This document shows positions 7,487 through 16,387 of a stretch of DNA of 35,592 bases, in pieces. The stretch comes from Alteribacillus sp041949975 (GTDB taxonomy: Bacteria; Bacillota; Bacilli; Bacillales; Marinococcaceae): contig NZ_JBHFQG010000037.1 of the NCBI RefSeq assembly GCF_041949975.1, positions 1-35,592 of the forward strand. Direction: 5' to 3'. Each line of letters opens with the position of its first letter. Within the stretch, counting starts at the first letter, position 1. Both the position numbers and the translations under genes were made by a program. The notes under the pieces were generated by a model. The model did not search any database. It was not told the DNA's origin and saw only the letters and a list, made by a program, of their open reading frames with translations.

Positions 7487-8560
7487 ATGCCAGGTAAACA
7501 ACGTAGCTCATTCATTGGAGAAGTGCTGCATTTCGTCGCGCCAGGCACTCCTCTTCGTGATGGTATTGATAACGTTTTGCGGGCAAACACGGGAGGTCTC
7601 ATCGCTCTTGGCTATTCAGAAAAAATGAAAGGTATAGTGGACGGAGGATTTTTTATTAACTGCCTATTTACTCCAGCCTATCTATATGAACTTGCAAAAA
7701 TGGACGGAGCTATTATTTTAAATGCGAAAGGCGACCGAATTCTTTACGCTAATACACAGTTAGTTCCCGATAATACTATTGTTTCGAACGAAACAGGTAT
7801 TAGGCATCGTACAGCAGAAAGAGTCGCTAAGCAAACTGGAAATCTTGTGATTTCTATATCACAGCGCCGTCAGGTTATCACCTTGTATAAAGGAGAATAC
7901 CGTTACTCGCTTAAAGATATAGAAACAATCTTAACGAAAGCGAACCAGGCAGTCCAAACCCTTGAAAAATATAAAGTAGTTCTTGATCAAAGTCTAACGA
8001 ATCTAGGGGCGCTGGAATTTGAAGAGTTGGTTACTTTCCAGGAAGTGTCCCAAGTTATTCACCGTATTGAATTGGTTATGCGGATAAAAAATGAAATCTT
8101 AAACTATGTGATGGAGTTAGGAAACGAAGGACGTTTAATAGCAATGCAGTTAAATGAACTTGTCTCTAATTTGGAAGAGGAAACCTTTCATTTGATAAAA
8201 GATTATATTGAAGATTCCGATACTGATCCTGGAGCTGTTATTCAAAAGTTGAAGCAAATGACAAATGAAGAACTGATGGATGATGTAGTTATCATGAAAT
8301 TACTCGGGTATTCTCAACGGCAAAATTCTCATGAACATTCTGTTTCACCAAGAGGTTATAGAATACTTCATAAAATTCAGCGGCTGCCGTCTGGAATAAT
8401 TAACAACCTTGTTCACAGTTATGACAGTTTAGGAGGTATAATGAAAGCTTCTATTGAAGAATTAGATAAAGTACAGGGAATAGGGAGAACACGTGCAAAA
8501 AAAATAAAAGAAGGGCTTAACCGTATTCAGGAACAGTTATTTATTGATCGGCATATATAA
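7487..8560 (+). CDS. disA: DisA, DNA-integrity scanning diadenylate cyclase
   Basis: DisA makes cyclic di-AMP from two ATP and senses branched DNA during sporulation and repair. The 357-aa protein has the N-terminal DAC domain with the catalytic motifs DGA (73-75) and RHRTAE (106-111). A helical linker follows, then a C-terminal helix-hairpin-helix region ending with VQGIGRTRAKKIKEG, which binds junction DNA. Octamer formation is known for the family. The ATG at 7487 has a strong AAGGAGGA site. No convincing terminator follows, only an A/T-rich CTCTTTT...AAAAGAG palindrome without a T-run. Confidence 0.97.
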   Translation: MPGKQRSSFIGEVLHFVAPGTPLRDGIDNVLRANTGGLIALGYSEKMKGIVDGGFFINCLFTPAYLYELAKMDGAIILNAKGDRILYANTQLVPDNTIVSNETGIRHRTAERVAKQTGNLVISISQRRQVITLYKGEYRYSLKDIETILTKANQAVQTLEKYKVVLDQSLTNLGALEFEELVTFQEVSQVIHRIELVMRIKNEILNYVMELGNEGRLIAMQLNELVSNLEEETFHLIKDYIEDSDTDPGAVIQKLKQMTNEELMDDVVIMKLLGYSQRQNSHEHSVSPRGYRILHKIQRLPSGIINNLVHSYDSLGGIMKASIEELDKVQGIGRTRAKKIKEGLNRIQEQLFIDRHI

Positions 8561-8601
8561 ATTACAGCTGAGCTGTGATCCCTCTCTTTTAAAAAAAGAG
8601 A

Positions 8602-8630
8602 TTGACGTTACAATTTGTTCACGATACAAT
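8602..8630 (+). promoter_or_regulatory. Sigma-A promoter of yacL
   Basis: TTGACG (8602-8607), a 17-nt spacer and TACAAT (8625-8630) form a strong vegetative promoter just downstream of disA. It would give an AT-rich leader of about 145 nt before yacL, in which I see no clear structure. Confidence 0.8.
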
Positions 8631-8782
8631 GAAAATTTATTAAAAACTATGACAATCCAGTAAAAATTTGCTACATTAATATTAAACACTCCCATAAAAA
8701 GTAAGATTTAGAGTGGATTAAACTTTCATAGGTTTTAAAAATTAGTATTTGTCCATAATAAGGAAAGGAGGTGCATGTAAAA

Positions 8783-9874
8783 GTGTTAAAAAGAATAGTG
8801 CAGTTGTTTTTTATACTTGCCGGGGCAACACTCGGATTTATTTTTATACCGGAATTTATTTCTTTATTGGATTATAGCTCACTTCCTGAGTGGCTCGGTA
8901 ACCCTTATATTGGCGGTCTTATTGGGGCAGTTGTTCTCTTTTTGTCTACGTTCTGGTTTGCCGATTACATTGTAAATGGAATGAGAGTTTTAGAGGAAAT
9001 GATCGTTAAAGCACCAGTCACAGATGTATTATCTGGAACACTTGGATTGGTGTTTGGCTTGGTTGTGGCTTTTCTTATCGGTATTCCACTAAACTCTGTA
9101 GACTTTCCAGTAATCAGCTCTGTCTTACCTATTTTTATCACTTTCTTTCTAGGTTATTTCGGCTTTCAGGTAGGGTTTAAAAAACGGGATGAGCTTATGA
9201 GCTTATTTCCAGCCAGCCGTGTTGCCGCTAAAAAGAAGGAAGAAGTCGGGCAGGTCTCTAATCTTTCTAAAGTAAAAATTCTGGATACGAGTGTTATTAT
9301 CGATGGCCGTATTGCTGATGTGTGCCAAACAGGGTTTCTTGAAGGAATTTTAGTTATACCAGAGTTTGTTTTAGAAGAACTTCAACATATTGCCGACTCA
9401 TCTGACGTCCTAAAGCGAAATCGCGGACGGCGCGGGCTTGACATTTTAAATCGAATTCAAAAAGAACTGGCCATTGAAGTAGAGATTTACGATGGTGATT
9501 TTGAAGAAATCCAGGAAGTGGATAGTAAATTGGTGAAACTGGCAAAAGTGAGACAAGGAATGGTTGTTACAAACGATTTCAACCTTAATAAAGTATGTGA
9601 CCTGCAAGGAGTAGAAGTTTTAAATATTAATGACTTGGCTAATGCTGTAAAACCGGTTGTTCTGCCTGGAGAAGAAATGAATGTGCAAGTGATTAAAGAT
9701 GGAAAAGAACAAAACCAAGGGGTCGCTTATCTTGATGACGGTACAATGATTGTGGTTGAAGGTGGCCGTGATTATATAGGCGAGACCATTGAAGTGGTAG
9801 TAACAAGTGTTCTGCAAACAAGCGCTGGCCGAATGATTTTTGCAAAACCTAAACTTATGGAAAAAGCACTTTAA
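8783..9874 (+). CDS. yacL: YacL, membrane-anchored PIN-TRAM domain protein
   Basis: The 363-aa protein has about four N-terminal transmembrane helices (residues ~1-135). A PIN-fold domain follows (~165-285), starting KILDTSVIIDGRIAD with the acidic residues expected for a nuclease active site. A C-terminal TRAM domain (~290-355) is of a type that usually binds RNA. The family is conserved in Firmicutes; nuclease activity is inferred from the fold. GTG at 8783 is chosen because AAAGGAGG (8764-8771) lies about 11 nt upstream and the product begins like B. subtilis YacL. The GTG at 8771 overlaps the ribosome-binding site itself. Confidence 0.9.
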   Translation: MLKRIVQLFFILAGATLGFIFIPEFISLLDYSSLPEWLGNPYIGGLIGAVVLFLSTFWFADYIVNGMRVLEEMIVKAPVTDVLSGTLGLVFGLVVAFLIGIPLNSVDFPVISSVLPIFITFFLGYFGFQVGFKKRDELMSLFPASRVAAKKKEEVGQVSNLSKVKILDTSVIIDGRIADVCQTGFLEGILVIPEFVLEELQHIADSSDVLKRNRGRRGLDILNRIQKELAIEVEIYDGDFEEIQEVDSKLVKLAKVRQGMVVTNDFNLNKVCDLQGVEVLNINDLANAVKPVVLPGEEMNVQVIKDGKEQNQGVAYLDDGTMIVVEGGRDYIGETIEVVVTSVLQTSAGRMIFAKPKLMEKAL

Positions 9875-9889
9875 ATCAACTATTAACAT

Positions 9890-9937
9890 GCCTCTGTCGG
9901 ATGTGTTTATGCCGGTTAACAGAGGCTTTTTTTCTTT
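9890..9937 (+). terminator. Intrinsic terminator after yacL
   Basis: GCCTCTGT (9890-9897) pairs with ACAGAGGC (9919-9926), with further pairing of CGG and CCG inside. A run of seven T follows. It isolates yacL from ispD. Confidence 0.9.
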
Positions 9938-9964
9938 TGATAGCAGGAAAAAACGCGGCAGTAA

Positions 9965-9994
9965 TTGCCTAGCAGCAACTTTCAAGTGTATGAT
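9965..9994 (+). promoter_or_regulatory. Probable promoter of ispD-ispF
   Basis: TTGCCT (9965-9970), an 18-nt spacer and TATGAT (9989-9994) lie 40 nt before the ispD start and after the yacL terminator. The match is moderate, and no better candidate is visible. Confidence 0.5.
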
Positions 9995-10033
9995 AAAAGA
10001 GCCTGAAATTAGAATACATATTGGAGAGGTCAT

Positions 10034-10723
10034 ATGAAATATGCTGTAGTTATACCGGCAGCTGGTCAAGGAAAGCGAATGCAAGCAGGTCGTAATAAAC
10101 AGTTTTTAATCCTTGAGAAAAAACCATTAATTATTCATACAGTTTCTATATTTGAAAATGATCCTTTGTGTGAACGCATAATCATCGTAGCAAACGACAA
10201 TGAGGTAAATGCAATGAAGAAATTGCTGAAGGAATGGAAAATCAACAAGGTGGAGGCTGTAGTACAAGGTGGGAAAGAAAGACAGGACAGTGTGTTCGAA
10301 GGTCTTAAGCAACTCGATGCATCTAACCTTGTGTTCATTCATGACGGTGCGAGGCCTTTTGTCACACAGGAGCAGATTCATCGTCTAGCAGGAAAAACAA
10401 CAGCAGAAGGTGCGGCCGTGCTAGGCGTCAGAATGAAAGATACAGTAAAAAAAGTGAAGGATGGGCTCGTTCTAGAAACAATAGAACGTTCTAGTGTTTG
10501 GTCGGTTCAAACACCGCAAGCTTTTCAATTTCACATCATTTATGATGCTTATAAAAAAGCTCAGATTGATGGGTATGCTGGTACAGATGACACTAGTCTT
10601 GTAGAACGAATGGGCATTCCCATACATATTGTAGAGGGCAGCTATGACAACATTAAATTAACAACCCCGGAAGACATGGTAGTTGCCCGCGCTATCTTAA
10701 ACAAGAGAAAGGAGGGGCAATAG
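10034..10723 (+). CDS. ispD: IspD, 2-C-methyl-D-erythritol 4-phosphate cytidylyltransferase
   Basis: IspD transfers CMP from CTP to methylerythritol phosphate, the third step of the non-mevalonate isoprenoid pathway. The 229-aa protein has the nucleotidyltransferase signature IPAAGQGKRM (7-16). It also has the HDGARPF segment around residue 105 and the T-P-Q-A-F and TDD/E motifs of the family. The ATG is preceded by GGAGAGG. Its TAG stop overlaps the GTG start of ispF by one base, so the two consecutive-function genes are translationally coupled. Confidence 0.96.
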   Translation: MKYAVVIPAAGQGKRMQAGRNKQFLILEKKPLIIHTVSIFENDPLCERIIIVANDNEVNAMKKLLKEWKINKVEAVVQGGKERQDSVFEGLKQLDASNLVFIHDGARPFVTQEQIHRLAGKTTAEGAAVLGVRMKDTVKKVKDGLVLETIERSSVWSVQTPQAFQFHIIYDAYKKAQIDGYAGTDDTSLVERMGIPIHIVEGSYDNIKLTTPEDMVVARAILNKRKEGQ

Positions 10724-11196
10724 TGAGAATTGGACATGGATTTGATGTTCACCAGCTTTCAGAAGATCGTCCGCTTATTATTGGTGGGGTAAACATCCCG
10801 CACACCAAAGGTTTAATAGGTCATTCAGACGCAGATGTGTTACTGCATGCGATATCTGATGCCCTGCTTGGAGCAGTAGGAGAAGGAGACATTGGAAAGC
10901 ACTTTCCTGATACAGATTCTGCTTTTAAAGACGCTGATTCTGCTGAGTTGATGAATCTGGTGTATCGGATCGTAAAAGAGAAAGGATTTATTTTAACAAA
11001 TGTTGATTGTACCATTATGGCGGAAAAACCTAAGATGGCGCCGCACATCAAGTTGATGCAGTCAACTATTGCTGATATTTTGGAAGCAGAAGAGGAACAA
11101 GTGAATATAAAAACCACTACAACCGAGAAATTGGGCTTTACCGGAAGAGAAGAAGGAATTGCAGCTCATGCAGTTGTGCTGCTTCAGCCATTATAG
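10723..11196 (+). CDS. ispF: IspF, 2-C-methyl-D-erythritol 2,4-cyclodiphosphate synthase
   Basis: IspF cyclises the product of IspE, releasing CMP, in the MEP isoprenoid pathway. At 157 aa it has the normal family length. The zinc ligands D8 and H10 (GFDVH) and H42 (SDADVLLH) are present, as are the HFPDTD loop and the conserved TTTEKLGFTGR segment near the C-terminus. It starts at GTG behind AAAGGAGGGG within the end of ispD. No strong terminator lies before gltX. Confidence 0.97.
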   Translation: MRIGHGFDVHQLSEDRPLIIGGVNIPHTKGLIGHSDADVLLHAISDALLGAVGEGDIGKHFPDTDSAFKDADSAELMNLVYRIVKEKGFILTNVDCTIMAEKPKMAPHIKLMQSTIADILEAEEEQVNIKTTTTEKLGFTGREEGIAAHAVVLLQPL

Positions 11197-11308
11197 TAAT
11201 TTTATTCTTTTTCAATTGGTGGTAAAATAGGACAGGTATTTCTTTTTGAGAGATCAACAGAGCTCGTCTGATACTAATATAAAATTGGGAAATGGAAGGT
11301 GTAGAAAT

Positions 11309-12769
11309 ATGAGCAAAGAAGTAAGAGTGCGTTTTGCTCCTAGTCCAACAGGACATCTTCATATAGGAGGGGCGCGGTCTGCTCTTTTTAATTATTTATT
11401 TGCAAGAAGTCAGGGCGGTAAATTTATTATCCGAATTGAAGATACAGATCAATCCCGTAATGTGGAGGATGCCACTGAAAAGCTTATGGACAGCATGAAA
11501 TGGCTGGGTATTGACTGGGATGAGAGTGTAGATATCGGTGGCCCATATGGTCCGTATCGCTCGATGGAGCGACTTGAACTATACAAAAAGTATATACAGC
11601 AGCTTCTAGATGAAGGAAAAGCATACTATGATTATATGACAGAAGAAGAATTGCAAAAAGAACGGGAAGAGCAGCTGTCACGAGGAGAAGCTCCAAAATA
11701 CAGCGGACGTGACCGTGATCTAACAGAGGAGCAGCGAAAAGCGTATGAAGCAAAAGGAATTAAACCTGTTGTGCGGTTTCGTGTGCCGGAGGGTGAACAA
11801 GTACTTATTGAAGATGCTGTACGCGGAGAAGTGAATTTTGAAACCGAAGATATTGGAGATTTTGTTATTGCCCGTAAAGATGGGATTCCTACTTATAACT
11901 TTGCAGTTGTCGTAGACGATCATCTGATGAAAATTTCTCATGTAATTAGAGGTGAGGAACATCTATCAAATGCTCCACGGCAAGCATTAGTCTTTGAAGC
12001 GTTTGGCTGGGAGAAACCGATGTTTGCCCATGCCTCTCTAATTTTAAATCCAGACCGCCAAAAAATGAGTAAGCGGGATGAGTCCATTATTCAATTTGTA
12101 GAACAATATAAAGAACTCGGCTATCTTCCGGAAGCAATTGTTAACTTTCTTGCGTTGCTAGGCTGGTCACCAGTAGGAGAAGAAGAAATTTTTTCTTTAG
12201 AAGAGCTGGAGTCTCAATTTAGTTTAGGACGTGTTTCTAAAGCCCCGGCGGTTTTCGATACGGATAAGCTGGCCTGGATGAATAATCAATATGTCAAAGA
12301 GGCAGATATTGAGAGGTTAACAAAGCTGGCTCTTCCTCATTTCCAGAAAGAAGGAAAACTCCCGAGTGAATTGTCAGATGAGCAGTATGAATGGGCAAAA
12401 AAGCTGGTTGCATTGTATCAGGAGCAAATGCACTACGCAGCTGAAATTACAGAGTTAACAGAGTTGTTCTTTAAGAAAGAAATATCGTATAATGAAGAAA
12501 CGAAAGAAGTGCTGGAAGGGGAACAAGTACCCGAGGTGCTAGAACAATTTTCTAAAGAACTGGATGCCCTCGAGAGTTTTGAGCCAGATGAAATAAAAGC
12601 AGCAACAAAAGCAACTCAAAAAGCAACAGGCCAAAAAGGGAAAAAGTTATTTATGCCTATCCGCGTGGCTGTGACAGGGCAGACTCACGGTCCTGAGCTT
12701 CCACATGCTATTTCACTGTTAGGCAAAGATGTGGTTCAAACCAGGCTTCAGCAAGCAAAGAATCAGTAA
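11309..12769 (+). CDS. gltX: Glutamyl-tRNA synthetase
   Basis: This class I aminoacyl-tRNA synthetase charges tRNA-Glu. In bacilli it also misacylates tRNA-Gln for later amidation by GatCAB. The 486-aa product begins MSKEVRVRFAPSPTG with the HIGH-type motif HLHIG (16-20). The KMSKR loop is at 252-256, followed by the anticodon-binding helical domain. ATG at 11309 is chosen because GGAAGGTG lies 7 nt before it and the product begins like its homologues. The frame is open further upstream, to a TTG at 11246, but without a ribosome-binding site or conserved sequence. No T-box and no strong promoter are visible in the 112-nt gap upstream. Confidence 0.96.
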   Translation: MSKEVRVRFAPSPTGHLHIGGARSALFNYLFARSQGGKFIIRIEDTDQSRNVEDATEKLMDSMKWLGIDWDESVDIGGPYGPYRSMERLELYKKYIQQLLDEGKAYYDYMTEEELQKEREEQLSRGEAPKYSGRDRDLTEEQRKAYEAKGIKPVVRFRVPEGEQVLIEDAVRGEVNFETEDIGDFVIARKDGIPTYNFAVVVDDHLMKISHVIRGEEHLSNAPRQALVFEAFGWEKPMFAHASLILNPDRQKMSKRDESIIQFVEQYKELGYLPEAIVNFLALLGWSPVGEEEIFSLEELESQFSLGRVSKAPAVFDTDKLAWMNNQYVKEADIERLTKLALPHFQKEGKLPSELSDEQYEWAKKLVALYQEQMHYAAEITELTELFFKKEISYNEETKEVLEGEQVPEVLEQFSKELDALESFEPDEIKAATKATQKATGQKGKKLFMPIRVAVTGQTHGPELPHAISLLGKDVVQTRLQQAKNQ

Positions 12770-12811
12770 AAACATAATTAGATTTGAAATATGTTGAAAT
12801 ATGGACCAAAG

Positions 12812-13073
12812 CGTTGAAGGGAAAAAGTAAGAACAAAACTTCCTGTACAGAGAGAATCACAGCTGCTGAAAGTGGTTCCTGGATTTTGTTCTGAAAATGC
12901 CTCCCTGAGTCTTTTGCCGAATTTAAGTAGGCAGAAGCGGCCAACAACCGTTACTTGTTAAAGGGAAAGGCAGAACAGTAACTTTTTGAATCTGCTGCCT
13001 TTAAACAGAGTGGAACCGCGCTATATAGAAGCGTCTCTGTGCAGAATATGCATAGAGACGCTTCTTTTCTTTT
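12812..13073 (+). promoter_or_regulatory. T-box riboswitch for cysteine (cysE-cysS leader)
   Basis: The leader has a specifier-loop signature. AGTA (12826-12829) lies opposite GAAAATGC (12893-12900), between helices GGGA/TCCC and AGAACAAAA/TTTTGTTCT, and presents a TGC cysteine codon at 12898-12900. The T-box core GTGGAACCGCG (13010-13020) contains TGGA, complementary to the UCCA end expected of tRNA-Cys. A 17-bp terminator stem (13027-13043 with 13049-13065) and a T-rich run follow. Uncharged tRNA-Cys should favour antitermination and raise expression of cysE and cysS. The region 12770-13149 holds nothing else I recognise. No clear promoter is seen, so readthrough from gltX is possible. Confidence 0.94.
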
Positions 13074-13149
13074 AAGATATAAAAAATCTATACTTAAATA
13101 ATCATAATCAATTTTGAATTCGGGAGGTCAGCGGAGAGGAGAGAGGTTC

Positions 13150-13815
13150 ATGTGGAAGACGTTTAAAAATGATATTGATGTAGTCTTTGACCAGGATCCG
13201 GCGGCAAGGAGCCGGTTGGAAGTGGTGTTAACATATTCCGGGGTTCACGCCATATGGGCTCATCGTATTGCTCATTGGCTGTGGAAGAAAAAAATGTATT
13301 TTCTGGGCAGGCTGTTGTCGCAAATAAGCCGATTTTTCACAGGAATAGAAATTCACCCTGGTGCTGTAATTGGTCAGCGGCTATTCATAGACCATGGGAT
13401 GGGAGTTGTCATTGGGGAAACCTGTGAAATCGGTGATAACGTAACGATTTATCAAGGGGTAACATTAGGAGGAACGGGAAAAGAAAAAGGAAAGCGTCAT
13501 CCAACGATAGAAGACAATGTGCTTATTGCTACAGGAGCAAAAATTCTAGGTTCTATGACGATAGGAAAATATTCGAGAATTGGAGCAGGCTCTGTTGTTT
13601 TAAATGAAGTTCCCCCAAATTCCACTGTAGTTGGCATTCCAGCTAAGGTAGTTGTTCAAGATGGTGTGAAGGTGAAAAAGGATGAGCTGGCTCATCATAT
13701 ACTTCCTGATCCAGTTGCAGATAAGTTTAACGAACTGGAAAAAGAAATTACAGCGCTCAAAAAAGAATTAGAATCATATAAAGATAACAAAACTGACGGA
13801 AGGACCGATGACTGA
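13150..13815 (+). CDS. cysE: Serine O-acetyltransferase
   Basis: CysE acetylates serine with acetyl-CoA, the first committed step of cysteine synthesis. The 221-aa protein has the N-terminal helical part with FDQDPAARS. A left-handed beta-helix of hexapeptide repeats follows (~60-180), including IDHGMGVVIGETCEIG and GGTGKEKGKRHP, the active-site and CoA-binding loops. A predicted coiled C-terminal tail comes last. ATG at 13150 is preferred over a TTG at 13114 because a GAGAGG site precedes it and the product aligns with B. subtilis CysE. Its stop overlaps the cysS ATG. It lies directly under the Cys T-box. Confidence 0.95.
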   Translation: MWKTFKNDIDVVFDQDPAARSRLEVVLTYSGVHAIWAHRIAHWLWKKKMYFLGRLLSQISRFFTGIEIHPGAVIGQRLFIDHGMGVVIGETCEIGDNVTIYQGVTLGGTGKEKGKRHPTIEDNVLIATGAKILGSMTIGKYSRIGAGSVVLNEVPPNSTVVGIPAKVVVQDGVKVKKDELAHHILPDPVADKFNELEKEITALKKELESYKDNKTDGRTDD

Positions 13816-15212
13816 TGGCCATAAAATTATATAATACATTGGCTCGAAAAAAAGAAGAATTTGTACCCCTTCAAGACGGCAAAGTTACAATGTATGTATG
13901 CGGACCGACGGTATATAACTATATACACATCGGAAATGCGCGGCCTGCAATAGTATTTGATATGATTAGAAAATATTTAGAATACCGGGGCTATCACGTT
14001 CACTTCATTTCTAACTTCACAGATGTCGATGATAAAATTATAAAAGCGGCACAAGAATTAGGAGAAGAAGTGCCTTCGTTAGCGGAACGCTTTATTGAAG
14101 CTTATTTTGAAGATATTGAAGCCCTAGGAGTAAAAAAAGCAGATCTGCACCCAAGAGTAACAGAAACAATGCCAGATATTATTGAATTCATTGAAGCACT
14201 AATTGAAAAAGGATATGCCTATGAAGCAGATGGCGATGTTTATTTTGAAACAAAAGCCTTTAAAGAATACGGAAAGCTATCATCTCAGTCAATTAATGAT
14301 TTGCAGATGGGAGCAAGGATTGAAGTGGGTGAAAAGAAAAAAGATCCTCTTGATTTTGTACTGTGGAAGGAAGCAAAACAAGGTGAGATATCATGGGATA
14401 GCCCTTGGGGAAAAGGAAGGCCCGGGTGGCACATTGAATGCTCTGCAATGGTGAAAAAGTATCTTGGTGATACAATTGATATTCATGCCGGCGGACAGGA
14501 TCTTGCTTTTCCGCATCATGAAAATGAGATTGCTCAATCAGAGGCATTGAATGAACAAAAAATGGCAAAATATTGGCTTCATAATGGCTATATCCAAATA
14601 AACAACGAGAAAATGTCCAAATCACTGGGAAACTTCGTTTTGGTTCATGATATTATCCAAAAACACCGCCCTGAAGTTATACGATTTTTTATGCTTCAGT
14701 CCCACTACCGCAGTCCGCTCAATTTCAGTGAAGAATTATTAGAAAGTGCCAAAAATAGTCTGGAGCGAATTAACACTACGACGAATAACTTGAAGCATCG
14801 TTTAAATGAGAGTGCAGATTTTGGGGAAATAAAAAACTGGGTTGAAACCGTTCAGCAGTTTAAAGAGACATTTATAACAGAAATGGATGATGATTTTAAT
14901 AGCGCAAATGGAATAAGTGTTCTTTTTGATTTAGTAAAAAGTGCTAATCGTTATCTTCAAGAAAACCATTCGTCTAAGCAAGTTCTGCAGACATTTTTAG
15001 ACACAATTCGAGAAATTGGCACTGTTCTCGACATTTCAGTTGAAGCAAAAGATGAAATCCTCGATGAGGAAATCGAACGTTTGATTAAGGAAAGAATAGA
15101 AGCCCGCAAAGAAAGAAATTTCTCACGTGCAGATGAAATTCGAGATTCTTTAAAAGAGCAGGGTATTATATTAGAAGACACTCCTCAAGGGACACGATGG
15201 AAGAGAGATTAG
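13815..15212 (+). CDS. cysS: Cysteinyl-tRNA synthetase
   Basis: CysS charges tRNA-Cys. The 465-aa class I synthetase shows the zinc ligand Cys29 in VCGPTVYN, the HIGN motif (38-41), the zinc-site segments GWHIECSAM and HHENEIAQSE, and the KMSKSLGNF loop. The helical anticodon region follows. The ATG overlaps the cysE TGA by one base. Being under the same T-box, substrate synthesis and tRNA charging rise together when uncharged tRNA-Cys accumulates. Confidence 0.97.
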   Translation: MAIKLYNTLARKKEEFVPLQDGKVTMYVCGPTVYNYIHIGNARPAIVFDMIRKYLEYRGYHVHFISNFTDVDDKIIKAAQELGEEVPSLAERFIEAYFEDIEALGVKKADLHPRVTETMPDIIEFIEALIEKGYAYEADGDVYFETKAFKEYGKLSSQSINDLQMGARIEVGEKKKDPLDFVLWKEAKQGEISWDSPWGKGRPGWHIECSAMVKKYLGDTIDIHAGGQDLAFPHHENEIAQSEALNEQKMAKYWLHNGYIQINNEKMSKSLGNFVLVHDIIQKHRPEVIRFFMLQSHYRSPLNFSEELLESAKNSLERINTTTNNLKHRLNESADFGEIKNWVETVQQFKETFITEMDDDFNSANGISVLFDLVKSANRYLQENHSSKQVLQTFLDTIREIGTVLDISVEAKDEILDEEIERLIKERIEARKERNFSRADEIRDSLKEQGIILEDTPQGTRWKRD

Positions 15213-15216
15213 AAAC

Positions 15217-15639
15217 ATGCTAGGAAAATTAGAAGGAAAAAAAGTGGATGCTAAACAATTAAATGCACTTGCTCTTGCCTATATGGGGGATACGGTTTAT
15301 GACCTTTATATAAGGAATTACCTTATTGAATCAGGCCGTGTCCGCCCTAACCTTTTACATCGGACATCGACGTCTTTTGTATCTGCAGCAGCTCAGTCTG
15401 CAGTTATGCATGAACTACTTGAAGAAAACTTTCTAACAAAAGAAGAAGAAGCTGTAGCTCGAAGGGGACGGAATGCAAAATCTGGAACTGTCCCTAAAAA
15501 TACTGATCAAAACACTTATCGCTACAGCACGGCCTTTGAAGCTTTGTTAGGTTATCTCTATTTTTTAGGAAGAGAAGACAGGTTAAAGCAGCTGGTGACA
15601 TTTGCTATTGAAGCAATTGAAAGGAATGAAAAAGAATGA
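15217..15639 (+). CDS. mrnC: Mini-ribonuclease III
   Basis: This is a 140-aa RNase III catalytic domain without the dsRNA-binding domain. The helix with YMGDTVYDLYIR holds the conserved acidic residue. The C-terminal block TAFEALLGYLYF contains the second metal-binding glutamate. In B. subtilis the enzyme matures the ends of 23S rRNA. It starts only 4 nt after the cysS stop with a poor ribosome-binding site, so translation is probably coupled. Its own stop overlaps the rlmB start (ATGA). Confidence 0.93.
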   Translation: MLGKLEGKKVDAKQLNALALAYMGDTVYDLYIRNYLIESGRVRPNLLHRTSTSFVSAAAQSAVMHELLEENFLTKEEEAVARRGRNAKSGTVPKNTDQNTYRYSTAFEALLGYLYFLGREDRLKQLVTFAIEAIERNEKE

Positions 15640-16385
15640 AGGAAGAATGGATATCAGGAAAAAATTCAGTGCTGGAGGCCATACGTTCAGAAAGAGCCAT
15701 TAATAAAGTTTGGGTGGCTGAAAATGCTGGAAGAGGGCAAATGAAGCAAATTTACCAGGCTGTTAGAGAAAAGAATATTATTGTTCAGCAAGCACCTAGA
15801 AAGAAACTTGATGAGTTATCAGGTAATCCGCGCCATCAAGGGGTGGTGGCCTCGGTGGCTGCATACCATTACGCAGAGCTGGAAGACATATTTGAAAAAG
15901 CTGCTGCTCTGCAGGAAGAGCCTTTTTTTATTCTGTTAGATGAAATAGCCGATCCGCATAATCTTGGTTCTATTTTAAGAACCGCTGACGCTGCAGGAGC
16001 ACATGGAGTAATCATTCCTAAAAGAAGGTCTGTCGGGTTGACCCAAGCTGTTGCTAAATCCTCCACTGGAGCAATTGAACATGTTCCGGTAGTAAGAGTA
16101 ACCAACATGGGCCGGACGATGGAGGAATTAAAAAAACAGGGATTATGGCTGGCAGGCACGGACGCTTCGGGGAAAGAGGATTTTAGAGAATGGAATGCTG
16201 ACATGCCGCTGGGCCTCGTCATTGGTAGTGAAGGTAAAGGAATGAGCCGATTGGTGAAAGAAAAATGTGATTTTCTAATTAAAATCCCGATGAAAGGACA
16301 TGTTACTTCCCTAAATGCATCCGTAGCAGCCAGCCTCCTGATGTATGAGGTTTACAGGAAACGTCATCCGTTAGGAAGAGAGTAA
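15636..16385 (+). CDS. rlmB: 23S rRNA (guanosine-2'-O-)-methyltransferase RlmB
   Basis: The 249-aa SpoU-family protein has an N-terminal L30e-like substrate-binding part (~1-75) and a C-terminal SPOUT knot domain. Knot motifs seen are DEIADPHNLGSILRTADAAG, IGSEGKGMS and IPMKGHVTSLNAS. Members methylate G2251 (E. coli numbering) in the peptidyl-transferase P loop of 23S rRNA. The target here is assigned by family. The ATG overlaps the mrnC stop by four bases. Confidence 0.92.
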   Translation: MKEEWISGKNSVLEAIRSERAINKVWVAENAGRGQMKQIYQAVREKNIIVQQAPRKKLDELSGNPRHQGVVASVAAYHYAELEDIFEKAAALQEEPFFILLDEIADPHNLGSILRTADAAGAHGVIIPKRRSVGLTQAVAKSSTGAIEHVPVVRVTNMGRTMEELKKQGLWLAGTDASGKEDFREWNADMPLGLVIGSEGKGMSRLVKEKCDFLIKIPMKGHVTSLNASVAASLLMYEVYRKRHPLGRE

Positions 16386-16387
16386 AG

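Noticed and set aside
8571..8601. CTCTTTT/AAAAGAG palindrome after disA as a terminator
   Set aside because: The stem is only A/T-rich plus a few pairs and has no T-run after it; it directly abuts the yacL promoter.
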